From contig NC_056767.1 of assembly GCF_018687715.1 (NCBI RefSeq), positions 3,658,001 through 3,722,000 of the forward strand: a stretch of 64,000 bases of DNA, given 5' to 3'. The position numbers were made by a program, and so were the translations under genes. Origin of the DNA: Carya illinoinensis (taxonomy: Eukaryota; Streptophyta; Magnoliopsida; Fagales; Juglandaceae). This document shows positions 44,832 through 57,125 of the stretch, piece by piece. Below the pieces are notes generated by a model, which saw only the letters and a program-made list of their open reading frames with translations, did no database searches and had not been told where the DNA came from. Each line of letters begins with the position of its first letter. Positions within the stretch are counted from its first letter, which is position 1.

Positions 44832-47800
44832 TGTGGGGTCCATCTCCCCAACCTTCTATCAATGAAAATCTTTATTACCGTTACTTTATGGATGATTATT
44901 GCAAATATATTTATCTTATAACAATCTCCTCTAAATCTGTTGTCTTCACTGTTTTTATTAATTTCAAAAATCGGTTGAAAGATTCTTTGGCTGACCTATT
45001 AAAGCTATACAATCTGATTGAGGGGTTGGGTTCCGCAAATTACATCCTATTTTGACTTCACTTGGCATATCACATCGCCTTTCTTGTCCTCACCTTCATC
45101 AACAAAATAGTTCGGTTGAACATAAACATAGACACTTAATGGAAACCAGTCTCACACTACTGGCTACAGCATATGTTCCTAAACAATACTGGGATGACTA
45201 TTTTACCACTACTACCTACCTCATAAATCAATTACCATCACCTATCGCCAACCATAAGTCTCTCATGGAACTCCTTTATAACAAGATTCCAGACTACAAA
45301 TTCTTAAAAGCCTTTGGATGTGCTTGTTGGCCTCACCTTTGCCTATACAATAAACACAAGATGGGCTTTCGTTCTTCTCAGTGTGTTTTGCTTGGATATA
45401 GCACCAACCACAAAGGTTACAAGTGTTTAGACATTTCCACTGGTCACATATATATTTCTACAAATGTTGTCTTTGATGAGTTAGTCTTTTCATTTGCTGA
45501 GCCACATGTGCATGCTCCTTCTTCTTCTAACCTATCTACAGGTACTATTTTACCCTCTACAATTCGCATATCCCCACCAAATGACCTGACAAAGGCAGCC
45601 TGTGGTCCTTGCCAACTCTTCTCCAACACCAACTATACCTTTTGCTCCTAGTCTAGTGCCTTCTTGAGTGTCGCAACTTCTCATTCATACTCGTGCGCGC
45701 AACAAGATCTTCAAACCTAGGCAATTTTTTGATGGCACTGTGGCCCGCCAACACCATGCCTACCTTACAGAGAATTCTTCTTTTGGGCCCGATCTCACAG
45801 AGCTCACCTTGTTTACTACTTCCTTGGTGTAGAAGCCCATTTCACGGCTAATGGTCTTTTCTTGTCACAACAATGCTACATTCAGGACCTTCTCCACATG
45901 GCTAATATGCACAACGCCAAGCCCATTTCTTCTCAAATGGTTTCCACGTCTGCCTTGTCACAACATCATGGAGATCCCTTCTCGGATCCAACTCTCTACA
46001 AAAGTATGGTGAGATCATTACAATACTTAAGTTTCACTCGACTGGACATTGCCTTTGCTATTAGTAAAGTATGTTGATTTATGCATGACTGATCATTGGT
46101 GTGCCATCAAGAGAATTCTTCACTACCTTCGGCTCACTACTCACCATGGTCTTCTTCTTAAATGTTCTACCTCTCACAACCTCTAAGCATTCTTGAATTC
46201 CGACTGAGCTGGATACCCTGATGATCGCCGCTCCACAATAGGCTACTACATCTATTTTGGATCAAATATTCTTTCATGGTGTCCTTGCAAGCAAAAGACA
46301 GTCTCCCACTCAAGTACGGAAGCAAAATACAAGGCTAGTGCTAACACAACTGCCAAGCTTCTTTAGGTCAATCCATTCTCACCAAACTTGGTCTCAAGCT
46401 ACCTCATCCTACAACTATATGGTGCAATAACATCAGAGCGACATATCTAACGGCCAATCCTCTATTTCACTCTAGGACTAAGCACATCTCCATTGATTTT
46501 CACTTTGTCCGTGATCAAGTGGCATCACGATCCCTCTTTGTACACTTTCATTCCTCTAAAGATCATCTGGCTGATGCATTGACTAACAACTCATTTCTCC
46601 TCTATCCGGCACAACTTCAACAGTTGCAAGCTACCGTTGAATTTGTGAGGGTGTATTGAGACAAAGACTATGTCATAAGTAATATACCACAACTCCCAAA
46701 ATGATTATGGGAAGCATATTTCAAAATCTCTTCACCTGGAAGAATCTGCCAATTCATATGAAAAGTTTGTAAATATTTATGAAGTTGAATATGATTCTTT
46801 TGTTAACCATATGTCTACTATTGCACTATTTCTCATTTGATCTAATAATTCTTCATTCTCAATGGGAAAGTACATATAGAAGTTATCATCCTCTTTTTTC
46901 CCTTCGATAACAATTGCTGCATCTTGTTACATGTTGGTTTTCATTCTTGATTTGATTTGATTCTAATATAGGAAGCTTGGAAAAGTTCAATGTGGAGGAA
47001 CTTTCTTAGATACCACTGGTAATTTGTTCATTTTGTGCTTCTGGAACACATTGGATTGCAGTTTCAAGTTTTCCTTTGGCCAAGGAAGAGGCAGTGCTTT
47101 ACCAGTAGAATTGCTATTCAGCCGATTTTGAAACACTATCCCTGTTTGCAGGATGCCTGATAAGGTATGCTCAGAATCTAATGTAAGATTAAGGTCTTTT
47201 GGGAAGTCATGTAAAATAATACTGATACATGAAGTTTGTAGATAATTCAAGGTTTAGAGGATACATCCCCCCATTAAGATTGAATTCAACATCCCAATTG
47301 TTCTTATGCTAGAATCTTTTGTTCCCATGGTAAAGCTGCAGTCTTAACATTTTATTGGGCGCGTTGTTTATAGTGTTAAAAAAGTTGTGTTATTGATTTT
47401 TTTGGCAAGTATGAATGTCACTTGTATCAAGATTCTTCAGCAGCCCAAAATTGGCCATTGAGCTTATGATTTATTGTGTTATCCATATGCTGCTTATGTA
47501 TGCACATATCTCACTATATTTGCATTACCTTGATGTGAGGTCACAAGTTGGCAAGATGATAAATTCATATGGAATAAAAATATAAAATCATGTATTAATT
47601 CAAACGTATAGTCGATGTAGCTTCACTTTGCTAATTTATTAAAAGCAAAAGGGAAAGTGTTGCACGATACAAAACTCATGAGCTGTGCCTTAACTTGCTC
47701 TAGAGTCCCAGCGCAGATCCTACAGTAAATTTTGAGAGACTTTTCATCGTCCCATTGAATCTTGGAGATTCTTCTTTACGGCTCCACCGCCAATAAGCAA

Positions 47801-48425
47801 TTATGATACACAAAAAGAGCCAATAAAACATTTTTCCATCACTACTGGCAAAGAGGGAGCTCCTTCCATGGAAAGCCCACCTCACCATTAACAACAGCCC
47901 ACTAGTGGGAAAAGTACTAAAAGAATTCTTTTAGCCACATCCGATGGTTGCCTCCAAACGCCTACCACTTACCTCCGGCTGCCACGGGTTTGGCCACTTT
48001 CCTCCCACTCCACTACAATCAGACATATTAAAGCATGCATGTGTGTATATACATCAATAATATGTTGGGCGTGTCAATAAGCGAACTTGTAAATGGATTT
48101 TTTTCTTTTTCTCTATCCTCGTGTTCAAAATTCTTTATAGGAAAGTACCTTACTTCCATGTCCACATATCTATCCTCATGCAGTGCATGGGAAACGTGCA
48201 GAAAGTATTTCAACAACCTGTCATGAGTTCTTTGTGGAAAGGCCTGAGGTGTCCGCTTACTGATCAGGAATCTCCAAATTTAAGGGGTAGCTATCTTTAG
48301 TTTCTTTCCCCCCAATAGATTGTGTTTGTATATGAGTGTATTAGAGCATGTGAAAAATAAAATGAAAAAAATACCAGACCAGCTGGCTGAGATCTTAAAC
48401 CCAAGAACTTTCTCTTTTTCATTTA

Positions 48426-48547
48426 CTGAAAAGGTTTAGCTGTTTAGTGTTTAGCATGGCGATAAGATTTTTTCCTTTTCTTTTTCCAGCATGATCTCGA
48501 AGAAAAAGTGGTAGGAGATTAAGTGCTAAACAGCTAAACCTTTTCAG
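48426..48547. repeat. Inverted repeat able to form a stem of 22 base pairs
   Basis: CTGAAAAGGTTTAGCTGTTTAG at 48426-48447 is the exact reverse complement of 48526-48547, with a loop of about 78 bases. It could be a MITE relic or a hairpin RNA source. Confidence 0.85.
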
Positions 48548-50025
48548 CAAATGCTCCATTTCTTTACTTGAAATCAAAACATAACAATCTGTTTTGTATA
48601 TTTCCTTTATATCATCATGGCTCAGATACTTGCACCAGTTACTCAATAAAGTTATGAACATGGAGTTGAATGTTGAGTAAGTAGTGCTGCACATGTTTCA
48701 AGATCCAGCACTCACTTGAACTGCTGTCTTGGTTTGCCATTTTTTTCTAATCCCAAGTACACACTGCCTTTCTGGCTGTTCAGTTGGGACTAAAAGAAGG
48801 TCATTGTCCCTTTGGAAAACTAGTATCCCTAAAAGGAAAAAAAGTTCTCTAGGTGTGCTATTTTCCATATACGGATATCATTTTCAAGTGGTAATTTTCC
48901 ACCACTGTTACTCTTTAGTGGTGGTGGGGTATCCCATTCAGATGGATGGTTGGTTAATGGCTACTGAAGCTGACCCGTCACTTACTGTTAGTGGTTCTAA
49001 CCCACATCTTGGGTACTCCTACAAGGGTTGTCATAGCTTTTCTTATGTTTTCTATATAGCTAGTCTCATCAGATCAATTGTGCATTCTATGGTCTTGATT
49101 GTCTACGCCGCTTCCCTTTATTTGTCAGTGTTGAAATAAGCTGTGCACCTTCAATGGTGCTCATGAAGGTGCCGTATCTGTATATTTATGTACGTTGGCC
49201 ATCTGGCGGGACCTTTATATTGAGAAAATTGAACTGCAGTTGGATTTGCAGTCGGATTCATTAATCACCATTCCCTGCCAATTGGTACTAAGAATCAGCA
49301 TCATATGTTTTAAACCACGACATGGTTGAATCCCCACCAACAGAGGCTAGGCCAATGAAAAAATGCTACTGTACTTGGCGTTGCAGTCTTGAAGTCACAT
49401 CCCTTTTTTACATGATTCATTTGATGCTGCATGGATATTCTGCCTTTTGAGTTCACCTCACTTAAGATATAAAGTAAATAATAAAATCTCTCTCTTCCCA
49501 TCCACTTAAATGTTTGGTATAAGTGGTGATATTCTGCTGGCTCAATTGCTGTGGTTGTTGTTGATCTTCATTCTGATAAGCTCTTCAAGACCAGCTACTA
49601 AGATGAAGTTCAATGCCATCACAATTGATGAATAACATGAATCGGTCATTAGGATCGATTTCAATAATTGTAATGCTACTAGTTGTTCAACATTTTTTAT
49701 TATTATTATTGTTAATTTACTATTAAACAGTAGTTCAACACTGAATTTAGAGACCTTATATGACTGAAACAGTGTGCAGATTAAATTACTTTCGATAGCT
49801 AGTTGGATTCATCAATCACCGCACGCCACCAGTTAGTAGCTGAAATCAAGCATCAAATTCCTTTGTAATCTTGTGCAAACCATATGCTACTTTTCATCGA
49901 GAATTTGTTATACTACATCGTTTGATGTCGGACAGTTTAAATGGTCTTACATCAACTTGGTGTAATTGGGAATGAAAATATTCAGGATGAAGAACAACAT
50001 TTTCCCTTATATATAAAAAAAAAAT

Positions 50026-50079
50026 AAAAAATAAAAAAATAAAAAAAAATAAAAAAAAGAAAGAGAGAGAGAGAGAGAG
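50026..50079 (+). repeat. A-rich tract followed by (GA)n microsatellite
   Basis: AAAAATAAAA-type runs from about 50026, then AGAGAGAGAGAGAG to 50079. Confidence 0.85.
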
Positions 50080-50382
50080 GTTAAAAATGGTTGTTGAGAT
50101 ACTAGTCTGAAGAAATTATTAGCTTTGTTTTACTTCTTCATCGTGGATATATATTGAGAAAACTGGGGTAAAATTCCAAATACATAAATACAGGGTCCCG
50201 CCTTTCTTTTCTTCAAAACAGTTCAAAAAAAAAACAGAAGTCTACTGAGGAACAACCATGATAGTTAACAACACTCATTTCAGCTTGTTAAGATCATGAA
50301 CAGGATCTGAAATCCCAAAGATCAATTCTTTTCATGCTTTAGATCAATTGCTCAGAAATGGTGACAGCATTAAATTTCAACC

Positions 50383-52381
50383 TTAGTAGGTGGTCGAGAA
50401 GGGCTTGTAAGACTTGAGATCAAGAACAACCCCTGCAATTGAGCCAGCTGCAGCAGCTATGCTGATGATGAGGCATGCGACACTCAGGATTTGAAGGCAA
50501 AGCCATTTTGAGCTCCACTTTGGTATCCTCTTTTGGACTATATACATCTCCACGGGGAAGTAAACTGTGAGAGGCCAAAATCCTAAAGCCCCAAGAAGTC
50601 CAACCACATCATTAAAGAATGGTAGGAGCATTGATATCACAGTGGTTATGATAACAAAAATTGTCCTCCAAACCAACCGGAAGAGGTTGAGTCTGAAGGA
50701 ATGAAAACCGGGGATCGGGATTCTGATTTCTTTGGTGATGAATTTACTGTCCGGGAATCTCTCGTGTGCGTTTTTCTCAATGAAGGCAAAAAGGGGCTGG
50801 CAATAAACTTGGTATGCACCAACAAGGTGGATTACTATGGCAGCATTTGCTATGTCCAGCAGCCAATATGGGTTATAGAAGCCGAAACCAGTGAGGAGGT
50901 TTCCAGGGGAGAGATCCCCAAAAGCAGCATAACCCATGCAGCCACATAGCATGTAGAAAAGGGTTGTGACAGCTACGCTAACTAGGGTGGCCTTATTCAT
51001 TGTCTTGGCCTCTGATGGTGGAGATTTCACTGTGTCCTGTTTTAAACAAGTATAAGTTAGTTCAAAATACAACTCTCGTTTACAAGGAGAAAAGACCGTT
51101 GTTGCTCATAAATCTCGAACAGAAACATACCTGGATTTCGATGAGGATCATGGAGTAGGAGTATGCAAAAGCCATGTCTCCGAGTGCTTGGAAGCTCCTC
51201 CATATCTTTTCTGTTTGAGTCACATAGCCAATGCTTATTCCAGTCAGGCTTCCCCTGAACTTTCCATTTTCTGGTGTTTGAGCAATCAAAAAACAAAACA
51301 CCAAGTTAGTGAGTAAGTTAGGATTCAGGAAAATTAAAAAACTTAAGGCATAAAGCAGCAACATGGACCTGCTACTTTTGCGATGCCGAGGCCAAGACCA
51401 ATTGTTGAATAAGTGAAGGACATCACAGCTGCGGCGATGGAGAGCCACCACAACTGATCAAAGTCGGGAATTTGAGAGAAAACTATTTCAAGGACGCCAA
51501 ATGCAATCATATATGGGTTGCTGTTTATTTGGCATGGATTCTTGCCTTGACTGCTGTGGAAACAGTTAGACCTTTTGATTGCCCTGTTCGATCAAGAGTT
51601 AAAAGATCCATTAGTCTCCCAGAGACACACTCCCAAAATCTTAGCTATATTCATATATATATATATATATATATATGATTTCAAACTTACATCATGCTTA
51701 TGGATGACGCTATTGTGTAGCCAATGGCAACTCCAAAAAGGTTCAAGTACTGGACTAGTCCACATACCTTAACCTTCGCTCCACCTAAAAAATAAAAACC
51801 CCCAAAAAGATTGAGCTTTAAAACGTCAGCAAAAGCACCCACATACCATATTAATTTATTTGGAGAAACTAAAACATAGCAAAATTTACCCAGGTTTGAT
51901 CGCACAGCATCCATGTAGGTATAGTTTCTCTTGCCAGTGGCAGGGTCACCGGAACGATAACATGCAGAGAGGAGCGTGGAAGTGTAGTAAGTCACGAAGG
52001 AGAACAAGAGCATGATAACAGGACCAGCAACCCATCCCAACTGAGCTATGGCCCAGGCCAAGGCAAGAACCCCAGACCCGATCACAGCTGTTATTATGTG
52101 AGCACTAGCAGTCCAAAGAGTCCCTGAATCATGACAAACAGAGAGTTAGTGACAAACACATTCAACTCCAAACTACTTTTTGGTGAGCATTTTTGGGGAA
52201 AGCAGTTTTGAAATGCTAATGGAAGACTGATAGAAAGATTATGCTGAAGTAATTTACCAGTTCGCTTGAGACGGCCATCGTCGTCGAAGCACTCGGAGCC
52301 ATCTTGCTGATTTACGTCGACGGAGACATTGAAAGCTTGGTTGTGGGGAAGGCGGTTCTTTGTAGCAGTGTTCCCAGCCAT
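50383..52381 (-). CDS. AAP: Amino acid permease, AAP family (AAP3-like), six exons
   Basis: Minus-strand exons: 52381-52258, 52123-51890, 51784-51691, 51583-51369, 51270-51131, 51036-50383. They join in frame to 1,461 bases or 486 residues, the normal AAP length, with GT-AG introns of 94-134 bases. The N-terminus ([22 protein letters not shown]) and the segments [40 protein letters not shown] and the C-terminal D-L-K-S-Y-K-P-F are AAP signatures. About ten to eleven membrane helices are expected. AAPs are plasma-membrane H+/amino acid symporters used in phloem loading and root uptake. It is closest in my memory to Arabidopsis AAP3, but AAP2 or AAP4 are possible. A second, broken copy lies at 26690-27357. 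Confidence 0.95.
51645..51677 (+). repeat. (AT)n microsatellite in permease intron 3
   Basis: An uninterrupted AT repeat of about 28 bases between exons 4 and 3 of the permease gene. Confidence 0.85.
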
Positions 52382-52760
52382 CTTTGTTCAGGAAAGGGAG
52401 CCAACACAGTCAAGCCTTTTTTGTATGAGATCCAGAAGAATTAAGAACTTTGAGTATGCGCAACGTGTAACGTGCAAATCTACGTAGTTAGAAAAGGAGA
52501 GTCCAAAGAAAAGGGTCTTTCTCTGTATGGTTTTTGACACTGAGATTGACACACCCCCCAAGAGTAACAGAAATCCAAAAATTTTCAGATTTCAGAGCTG
52601 GGGGTGTAGTTTCAAAGTGACAAGAGAATTGAGGTCGTGTCTCAGATTGATCTCTTGCAGACTTGTAGTTGAGGAGTGAATTGAATTTTGGGGAATAGGA
52701 GAGGGGTATATATATAGCTGGAGACTGGAGCTTGCTGCTACGAGTGTTAGGCGAAGAAAA
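52382..52760 (-). promoter_or_regulatory. AAP: Permease promoter and 5' UTR
   Basis: On the minus strand a TATA-like run (CTATATATATACCCC) lies at about 52705-52719, some 325 bases upstream of the ATG. The stretch 52383-52510 is shared with the pseudogene copy (27358-27482), which shows that the promoter-proximal region belonged to the duplication. CC-rich sequence is at 52550-52562. Confidence 0.5.
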
Positions 52761-53220
52761 TAAACTAGACTTCTATAGTTCTGTTTTGAAAGGAAGAAAA
52801 ATAATATTTACAGTCGAATATATAAATATTATATAATTTTTTTAAAAAAATAATAAATACAAGTTTATAAAAAAATTTAAAATAAATTAAAATAATTTTT
52901 TTTTAAATAATTACATAATACTTATACACTTCATAATTATATATATCTTTAAAAAAATAGATTCTAATCGAATCCACTTTGAGTTTACAAAAGATCACGA
53001 AGCTGGGTTTCTGTATTACAATAAATCAATAATATGTACATTAAAATTGTCTAAATATAAACATAATCTAGAAATTATTCTAATCAAAATGACATCACAC
53101 AGAACAACGCGGTCTAAAACACTCCGAGAGGGGGCTCCTACGTCAACGACCGACACTATTTTCCGTGTTCCTCGCACACAGCATACACTCACGAGGCCAC
53201 CTCTTTGACTCAAACCAGCT

Positions 53221-53282
53221 TCAATTTTCTCTCCTCCTTTCCTCTTCTTTCCTTTCCTTTCTTTTCCTTTTCTTTTCTTCTA
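53221..53282 (+). repeat. Pyrimidine-rich tract
   Basis: About 60 bases of nearly pure C and T (CTCCTTTCCTCTTCTTTCC style) some 500 bases upstream of the permease TATA-like box. Confidence 0.8.
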
Positions 53283-54778
53283 TTTCGTGCAATTGGCTTA
53301 TTGACAAATATAATATATTTTTTATATGAAAGTCTTTAACATTAAATAATAAAAACTATATATATTATAACTTTATTTATAATTATAATGAATTTTACAG
53401 TAAATACTGTGATAGATGCTTGAATCTCTTTATTTCTTTTCAAATTGATGGCATCTATTTATTGTAAAATATGGGGGTTGGTCTTTCAGTTGTAAAATTT
53501 AATAATTTTTAGAAATAAAATTTCTCTTTCAAAATTTAAAGTGGATGCTCAATCTAAATTTCTTAGACTTTTAGTTAAAACTTTAGAAGAATAAAATAAG
53601 AGAGATAAACACATTAAGTAAACCGACAATTTATACTTTGCATAAGTACTCTACTTGAGTATTTGAATGATATATAGTGTCAATGGCATTTAATCCTTTT
53701 ACATCTCTTTGTGAGTAGGAAGTAATTTCTGGCTACTTATCCATATAGACATTATTTAAAAATTTAAAAGAAAAAATTTAGAAAAATATCATCATTTATT
53801 TATCAAGAGAAACTTATATCAATAACCAAATACATGCCGGGATATCTCCATATCAATCATTTGAAACTCTACCAATATAGTATTGGACTGGTCTGGATTT
53901 CACTACTACTGATACATAAATGTGAGAGATATATTTATTGATCATATAATAATGTCTAAATTATCAAAAGGATTTGAGCCTAAAATTGGAACAACACTTT
54001 TAGGTTTCAAGGGATCTTGAGAGGTAAAATTTGGAACTTTAACTGATGCACTTTATTGCTTTTTTCCGGTTGACCTCATACATAAATGTATGCACTTTAC
54101 TAAATAGAGAACCCGGATAATTAAAAAAAACAAAGTTACTCTTTTTGAGATTCTTTTAAGAGTAAAACACTACATCGATCATAAATGCTTTATAATAATT
54201 TGCACCAATTTGTTTTAGTCTAATTTCTCTTTTAATGTTCTTGGACTCTATTTTATTATAAATATATATTTTTTTTAATAAAATACGTGGCACAAAATGG
54301 TGGTGCTACATCAATGGGATAAAGTGGGAGGTATAACTGCCAACCGAGGCGACATAGTAGCATTTCTCTTTAGTTTATTTTAATTTAAAATAATTCCACG
54401 TGGTGTTGGATGGACCTTAATTTGTTTGCTAATTCTGATCAAGCTAGCTTCACTTGCAATGCATGTATTTTAATGGTGGAATAAAGATTACAGGGTACAG
54501 AACCTTGTGTTTAAAGTGAGGTTCCTTAACCTTCTTTTACTTTGGCTTAGTAGGATCAAGTAAAAGTGCTTTATATGATCTTCTTTACATGCAAATGCTA
54601 CCTTTTGTATTTCAAGGAATCAACATATATATCACAAGTTTTGGTTAGACCAACCTTACTTTCTGTGTACGTAATTGGTGGCTTCATCTAATTAATTAAT
54701 TAGAAGCTTATGCATTTAAACCCACCAAAAGTAGCTTTCCATTATTATATTATCAATCATTTTCAACTTAATATTGAA

Positions 54779-54784
<6 letters not shown>

Positions 54785-54818
<34 letters not shown>
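54785..54818 (+). repeat. (AT)n microsatellite
   Basis: A 34-base uninterrupted AT repeat. Confidence 0.9.
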
Positions 54819-54821
<3 letters not shown>

Positions 54822-55419
54822 CGATTTGATGAATGCAAACATGAAATTATCCATCAATTCTTACTTTTTTAAAATAAAAATAGATCAACGAGTTGATGTA
54901 GTGCCACGTCAATATAGTAAAGAGGAAGTAAAATATGAGGGGAATATATATATATATATATATAAATTACAAACATTTCACACGATCAATAAACAAGGAA
55001 AATTCATTGAATGGTATCGCCGTGCAAAGTGCAAACAATAGTTCCGAAAAGAAATAAAAGCGCATCTTACAAATTCTTGTCTTCATTTTCACATATCTTT
55101 CCCTTCATTTGCATTTTTTCCTCTTTCACAAAGTACCCTTCTTTATCCCATAAGAACTATTAGCTTGATCTAATCGTGGATCAAGACCCGTTCAAGTTCT
55201 CGTCCAAACTTTAGGGCCTAATATGAAAGATTTATATATATATAGACATGAATTAATTCCATCAATATTTATACTTGCTCGAGTAAATTGTTTGAAAATA
55301 TCTATTTTTCTCTTAATCTTAAATTTCAATAAAAACTTACAAATCCACTCACGAAAACTATAAACAAGAACTTAACATATTTATTTAAAGAAAAATATTT
55401 TAGCCACAAACAAATTTTA

Positions 55420-55551
55420 CAAAAGTAAGCTGACAAATTGACGTGATTTCATATAATACGTTAGATTATAAAACTAATTTTATTATAAAGTAGATTTAAT
55501 ATATCATATGAAGTCATGTCAATTTATAAAGTTATTTTTATAGAATCTTTC
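55420..55551. repeat. Palindromic MITE, family A (clearest copy)
   Basis: The left half (GACAAATTGACGTGATTTCA, then ATACGTTAGATTATAAAACT) pairs with the right half (AAGTCATGTCAATTTATAAA at its end) over most of its length, so the whole 130 bases is close to one palindrome. This is the best copy to build a consensus from. Confidence 0.65.
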
Positions 55552-55585
55552 ACTTCTTTTATTTAAAAGCCAACTTTTTGAATAA

Positions 55586-55625
<40 letters not shown>
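55586..55625 (+). repeat. (AT)n(GT)n compound microsatellite
   Basis: An AT repeat runs directly into TGTGTGTGTGTGTGTGTG. Confidence 0.9.
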
Positions 55626-56987
55626 ATAAGAAGTGTCACGTGTGGGGCTCCTCGTTCGTCCTAACAGTAACAGAGAATATGGTTCCTATTCATCCAATAT
55701 GCATACGACTCATATAAGTGAGAGTATATATATAAGCCATTGAAAAGGAAATCAGTATTAGAACAAATAATAGTCTTTAGACCATCACTATTACAAGAAA
55801 TCATTGCCATTGATTGGTGGACAAGTGGTATTCTATTCGCATCTATATGGTTCCCAATTACGGAGGAATGATTAATGGTTTTTTCTTCTTCTTCTTCTCT
55901 CCCCCAAATCGGAAAGAAAGTTATTAGAAAAAGGGGCTTTGCTCTAGAAAGAGTATCTAAGAAGTGCTAAATTTTTCCACCGGATTAGGGAAAATATCTG
56001 GTGGAAGAATTTGCTTTTAGCTGCAAATCAGCGCACACGTTGATGTCTACAAAGAAAAGTGTTATAATTATAAAGAAATTTTATAAAAATAAACTCATAA
56101 ACTGATATGATTTATATATATATATATATATTCATGTGATATATATTCTTATCCTATCAGATAAGACGTGTCATTAAAAAAGCCATGTATAGTTTAAAGA
56201 ACAAGAATAATGCATATGCTATCCTTTATTTTTGATGTAGTACAGTTTAAGTAATACAAAACATGTTAAAATGTATCACATTAATCGATGTGACCGAGAA
56301 TAATATCATCTAAGACGACAACCATATTTCTCCAAAAACGTCTTCGTTTAACTTAAAATATCTTGACAACTGATTGATATTCGAAACAAACAAGCCAATA
56401 AGGTAGATACAGCGGCCACGACGTTGTTAGGCCAAACTTAGCGTTCTATCTGCCTGAGAAACTCTTTTATTTTTCTATCTTCAATCGGATCAATTCGATG
56501 CCCATTCTTCAGTTCATTTGGTAGTATAGAATGACGCGTACGTACACGCAATACAATAATTATCAAGATATGAAAAGGACAAAAAGGGAAAATAAACTAC
56601 TTTAATTATATATAAGCTAGTTTTTTTTTTTTTTTCTTGAAATATTATTATATATTGCTGAATATATACGATTAAGAAATTAGGAATTTATTTATCCATA
56701 TATATCTTGATAATAAATGTACGTACCGTACGTCACAAACTTACTACAACTTAGAATAAAGATGATAGAATAATTTTGACATATATAAAACATGACAATA
56801 ATGTATGAACTTTAATATATACCAATGCATGCATGTACGAGTACGGCATGATCATTTTAAATAGTTTTAGAATATAATAACTATGTGAAATGTACCAAAG
56901 TCCGTACTATATTTTCTAGCCCTTCTTATCATAAAAAACATATGCAGGAAAATGAAAGAGAGGAACTAAATATTTTTGAAGGTCTAT

Positions 56988-57125
56988 TTTGTAAAAATAA
57001 ACCCACAAGCAGATATAATTTCGTATAATATATCATATTTAAAAGTTTTGTATAATCTAACATACAGTATAGAGTCATGTTAGTTGATAGATTTATTTTT
57101 ATATATATAATTTTTTTATAGTCAA
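56988..57125. repeat. Palindromic MITE, family A
   Basis: Arms GTAAAAATAAACCCACAAGC and, at the right, GTTGATAGATTTATTTTTAT fit the family. Confidence 0.5.

Larger units (their letters stand above)
40917..46734 (+). mobile_element. Degenerate Copia element in pseudogene intron, RT core deleted
   Basis: Left LTR about 40917-41191, PBS TGGTATCTAGAGCC at 41192, right LTR reduced to about 46652-46734; both end ATTATGGGAAGCATATTTCA...TTCA. Gag is at about 41260-42060, protease and pre-integrase near 42170-42720 (W-Y-P-D-T-S-T-S-H-H-I-T instead of D-S-G-A), integrase 42757-42783 continuing at 44832-45650, then a jump near 45790 to the last part of RT (Y-F-L-G-V-E-A-H) and RNase H (about 45860-46640). 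The RT catalytic core is absent. Many stops. A solo LTR splits its integrase. Confidence 0.85.
33270..47480 (+). pseudogene. Auxilin-related pseudogene, exon-depleted second copy with nested insertions
   Basis: Pieces match the intact auxilin gene in order: intron 1 end about 33270-33438; exon 2 about 33439-33506, 36057-36086 and 36418-36515; exon 3 about 36583-36857; exon 4 about 36945-37079; exon 5 about 37110-37195; following intron to about 37830; intron 8 about 40614-40916 and 46735-46974; exon 9 about 46975-47010; 3' flank to about 47480. Exon 1 and exons 6-8, which encode most of the J-domain, are absent. Disabling changes include TGA in exon 3 (near 36658) and TAA in exon 4 (near 36991). 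Introns are retained, so it arose by DNA duplication. The inserted elements are listed separately. Confidence 0.92.
47481..50382. other. Non-coding interval between auxilin pseudogene and permease
   Basis: I see no gene. It has a 22-base perfect hairpin (48426-48447 with 48526-48547) and an A-rich plus (GA)n tract at about 50026-50079. The open frame 48729-49139 has no family signature. The end near 50383 probably holds the permease 3' UTR. Confidence 0.45.

Noticed and set aside
48729..49139. 136-codon plus-strand open frame
   Set aside because: Biased composition, no recognised domain and no supporting exons.
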